A stretch of DNA of 64,000 bases from Mantamonas sphyraenae (lineage: Eukaryota; CRuMs; Mantamonadidae). Where the stretch lies: assembly GCA_026936335.1 (NCBI GenBank), contig JAPMXV010000042.1, positions 186,001 to 250,000 of the forward strand, read 5' to 3'. Both the position numbers and the translations under genes were made by a program. This document shows positions 62,683 to 64,000 of the stretch, piece by piece; the stretch's first letter is position 1; each line of letters opens with the position of its first letter. A model generated the notes under the pieces. It ran no database searches. It was not told the origin of the DNA and saw nothing but the letters and a program-made list of their open reading frames with translations.

Positions 62683-64000
62683 ATGCCGGCGAAGCGAGTG
62701 AAGCGGCAGCGGAAGAAGGCCAAGTTGATGGCCCAGCAACGACGTGACCAGCTTCAAGGTGATGCCCACAATGTGTCTGTTGGCACGCTGCTGCGTTCAT
62801 CGGTTGTGGACGACGGATTTGTGGCTGGAGCGGCCTCGTCGTCTTCGTCGTCGTCTTCGTCGTCGTCGTCGTCGTCGTCCGGCTCGCTGTCCAGCAGCAT
62901 CGAGCACAAGGTGCGCGTTCAGAAAGGGGAAAATGACAAAAGCGGGGACAAAATGGACGGGGTGGCGAAGGAACTGGATGTGCGCACGCTGTTGCGTGGC
63001 CTGGACTCGCAGGACGAAGAGGTTGTGCTGAACAGTAGGTTTCGGAGCGGCGGCTACCAGCAGAGACACAGACATTTGGACACTGACACATGCAAACCCT
63101 ACCTCCCCCCCCCCAACTCCACCCCGGGTTACATTTGTCTTTGGGCACTCTCTTTCAGACGTGCGGCTGTTTCGACGCCGTCTGCAGCTGGAAGAGCACC
63201 TGCTGCAACCCGACACGGACTCGCGTGAGGTGGTCTCGTCGACGTTTCTGTTTGACTTTCTCAAGGCAAGCCCCACGGCCACCGAAGTGTTTCGTGTGTG
63301 GAAAGTGCAATTTGAGCAGGTGAGTGGCACTGTGAGAGTGCAGCGTGTGAGCTCCAGGGGGTCGTCCAAGGGCCCCGCAAGTCCGCGAGGCTGTTCGCAT
63401 TCCCGATTCTGACACGTCGTTCGCCACACAGACGCCGACAAGCAAGTTGGGCGTGGCCGTGGTGGACCTCATGGGCGCATTGCTGCAACGAGCATGTACG
63501 TCGACGCTCAAGACGAATGGGGCGACGATTGGCCAAAAGGTGGTGCGCAACTGCATGCCTTTGCTGCACACTGGAGTGGCTGCCAAGAGCAGGGCGTTGC
63601 AGGCGTCAACATTGCGGCTGATGGCAGCTGTGGTGGCTCGTGGCTCCTCCTTGGCACGCGAGCTCCTGGCGGGGTTTGACTTTCAAAGCAAGGCGTTTGC
63701 CAACCTGGTGCAGCGCCGCGGCGCAGTTCGCCGGAAGCCAGACTACAACGACCCGCGTGCAGCGTACACACAGCTGGTGGTGGCTCTGTTGAACACGCCT
63801 AACGACGGAGTGGTACGCAGTGTTCTGGCTGTGCGTGGTCTCGTGTACAACCTGTTCCATGCCCTGGCCGCCGATCCTTTCTACCTGATCGAACCCCTGT
63901 TGAGCAGCATCCGACGCTGTGTGGTGGACAACGGCTCGCTGCAACGCCACGAAAAGGTGAATCTGCTCAATGACCACGCCCTGGAGTGCATTGCTTCGCT
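62683..64000 (+). CDS. URB1: URB1/Npa1-like ribosome biogenesis protein, 5' part
   Basis: Exons 62683-63034, 63159-63319 and 63432 onward; the gene continues past the window edge. Start 62683 follows a purine-rich leader and opens with a basic nucleolar-type segment (MPAKRVKRQRKKAKLMAQQR), then a Ser run from TCG/TCT codons. Past these is a helical-repeat domain whose SSTFLFDFLKASPTATEVFR, KSRALQASTLRLMAAVV and NLVQRRGAVRRKPDYNDPRA stretches resemble the N-terminal domain of Npa1/URB1, a scaffold of early 60S pre-ribosomal particles. About 360 residues are visible; family members exceed 1,700. The call rests on this N-terminal pattern only. Confidence 0.75.

Noticed and set aside
1..64000. 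tRNA, rRNA or transposable elements
   Set aside because: I looked for cloverleaf-like stretches, reverse transcriptase or transposase motifs and terminal repeats in the spacers and found none that I could support.

Overview
This 64 kb window is nuclear DNA from a compact eukaryotic genome, most likely a free-living unicellular protist. The signs are GT-AG introns (64 to 454 nt, usually 100 to 200), strictly eukaryotic gene families (myosin, delta-COP, LSm8, PTEN, gamma-tubulin complex, a MARK/AMPK-type kinase, RNA polymerase III factor), GC-rich coding DNA with long Ser, Asp and Gly codon runs, and TG-rich introns and spacers. I count 28 protein-coding genes plus one gene fragment, about one per 2.3 kb. 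I found no tRNA, rRNA, CRISPR array, prophage or insertion sequence. I cannot name the species. No gap between genes exceeds 300 bases except 32327-32647, which holds the gene fragment. Wherever I rebuilt exons from splice sites, the summed length was a multiple of three, apart from four sites that each look like one missing base.

Layout. 1-5.8 kb (-): an unusual myosin whose tail leaves the window. 5.9-9.7 kb: patatin-like lipase (+) and a TFIIB/Brf-family factor (-). 9.85-17.5 kb (+): a 2,509-residue leucine-rich-repeat protein. 17.7-25.5 kb: delta-COP (-), a small LYR-like protein (+), PTEN (-), LSm8 (+), a CCDC24-like protein (-). 25.6-32.3 kb (+): a DUF1444-like protein, a MARK-type kinase, and a secreted protein carrying an acidic segment and a long Arg-rich amphipathic segment. 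32.3-39.2 kb (+): a tandem ankyrin array, one fragment plus two complete genes, with nearly identical ends and divergent cores. 39.3-42.6 kb (-): a GT90 glycosyltransferase and an ANKRD13-family protein. 42.7-47.5 kb: a small membrane protein (+), TRIAP1/Mdm35 (-), RBM42 (+), a polytopic membrane protein (+), a three-domain MRH lectin (+). 47.6-56.8 kb (-): a spastizin (ZFYVE26) homologue. 56.8-64 kb: GCP4 (+), phosducin-like protein (+), Rieske oxygenase (-), a 56-residue protein (+), and the start of URB1/Npa1 (+).

How the genes relate. Most are unlinked housekeeping functions: vesicle coats and lysosomal trafficking, RNA metabolism and ribosome assembly, microtubule nucleation and tubulin/G-beta folding, phosphoinositide signalling, and mitochondrial intermembrane-space biology. 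The recurring theme is architecture: nine head-to-head pairs with ATGs 160 bp apart or less, and one pair (GCP4/ZFYVE26) whose start codons overlap inside a CATG. The parts most likely to be new are the secreted cationic protein, the ankyrin array with its terminal F-box-like (PRANC-like) tail, the myosin whose tail carries two PH-like modules and a Ras-binding-like domain, and the five-domain LRR giant.
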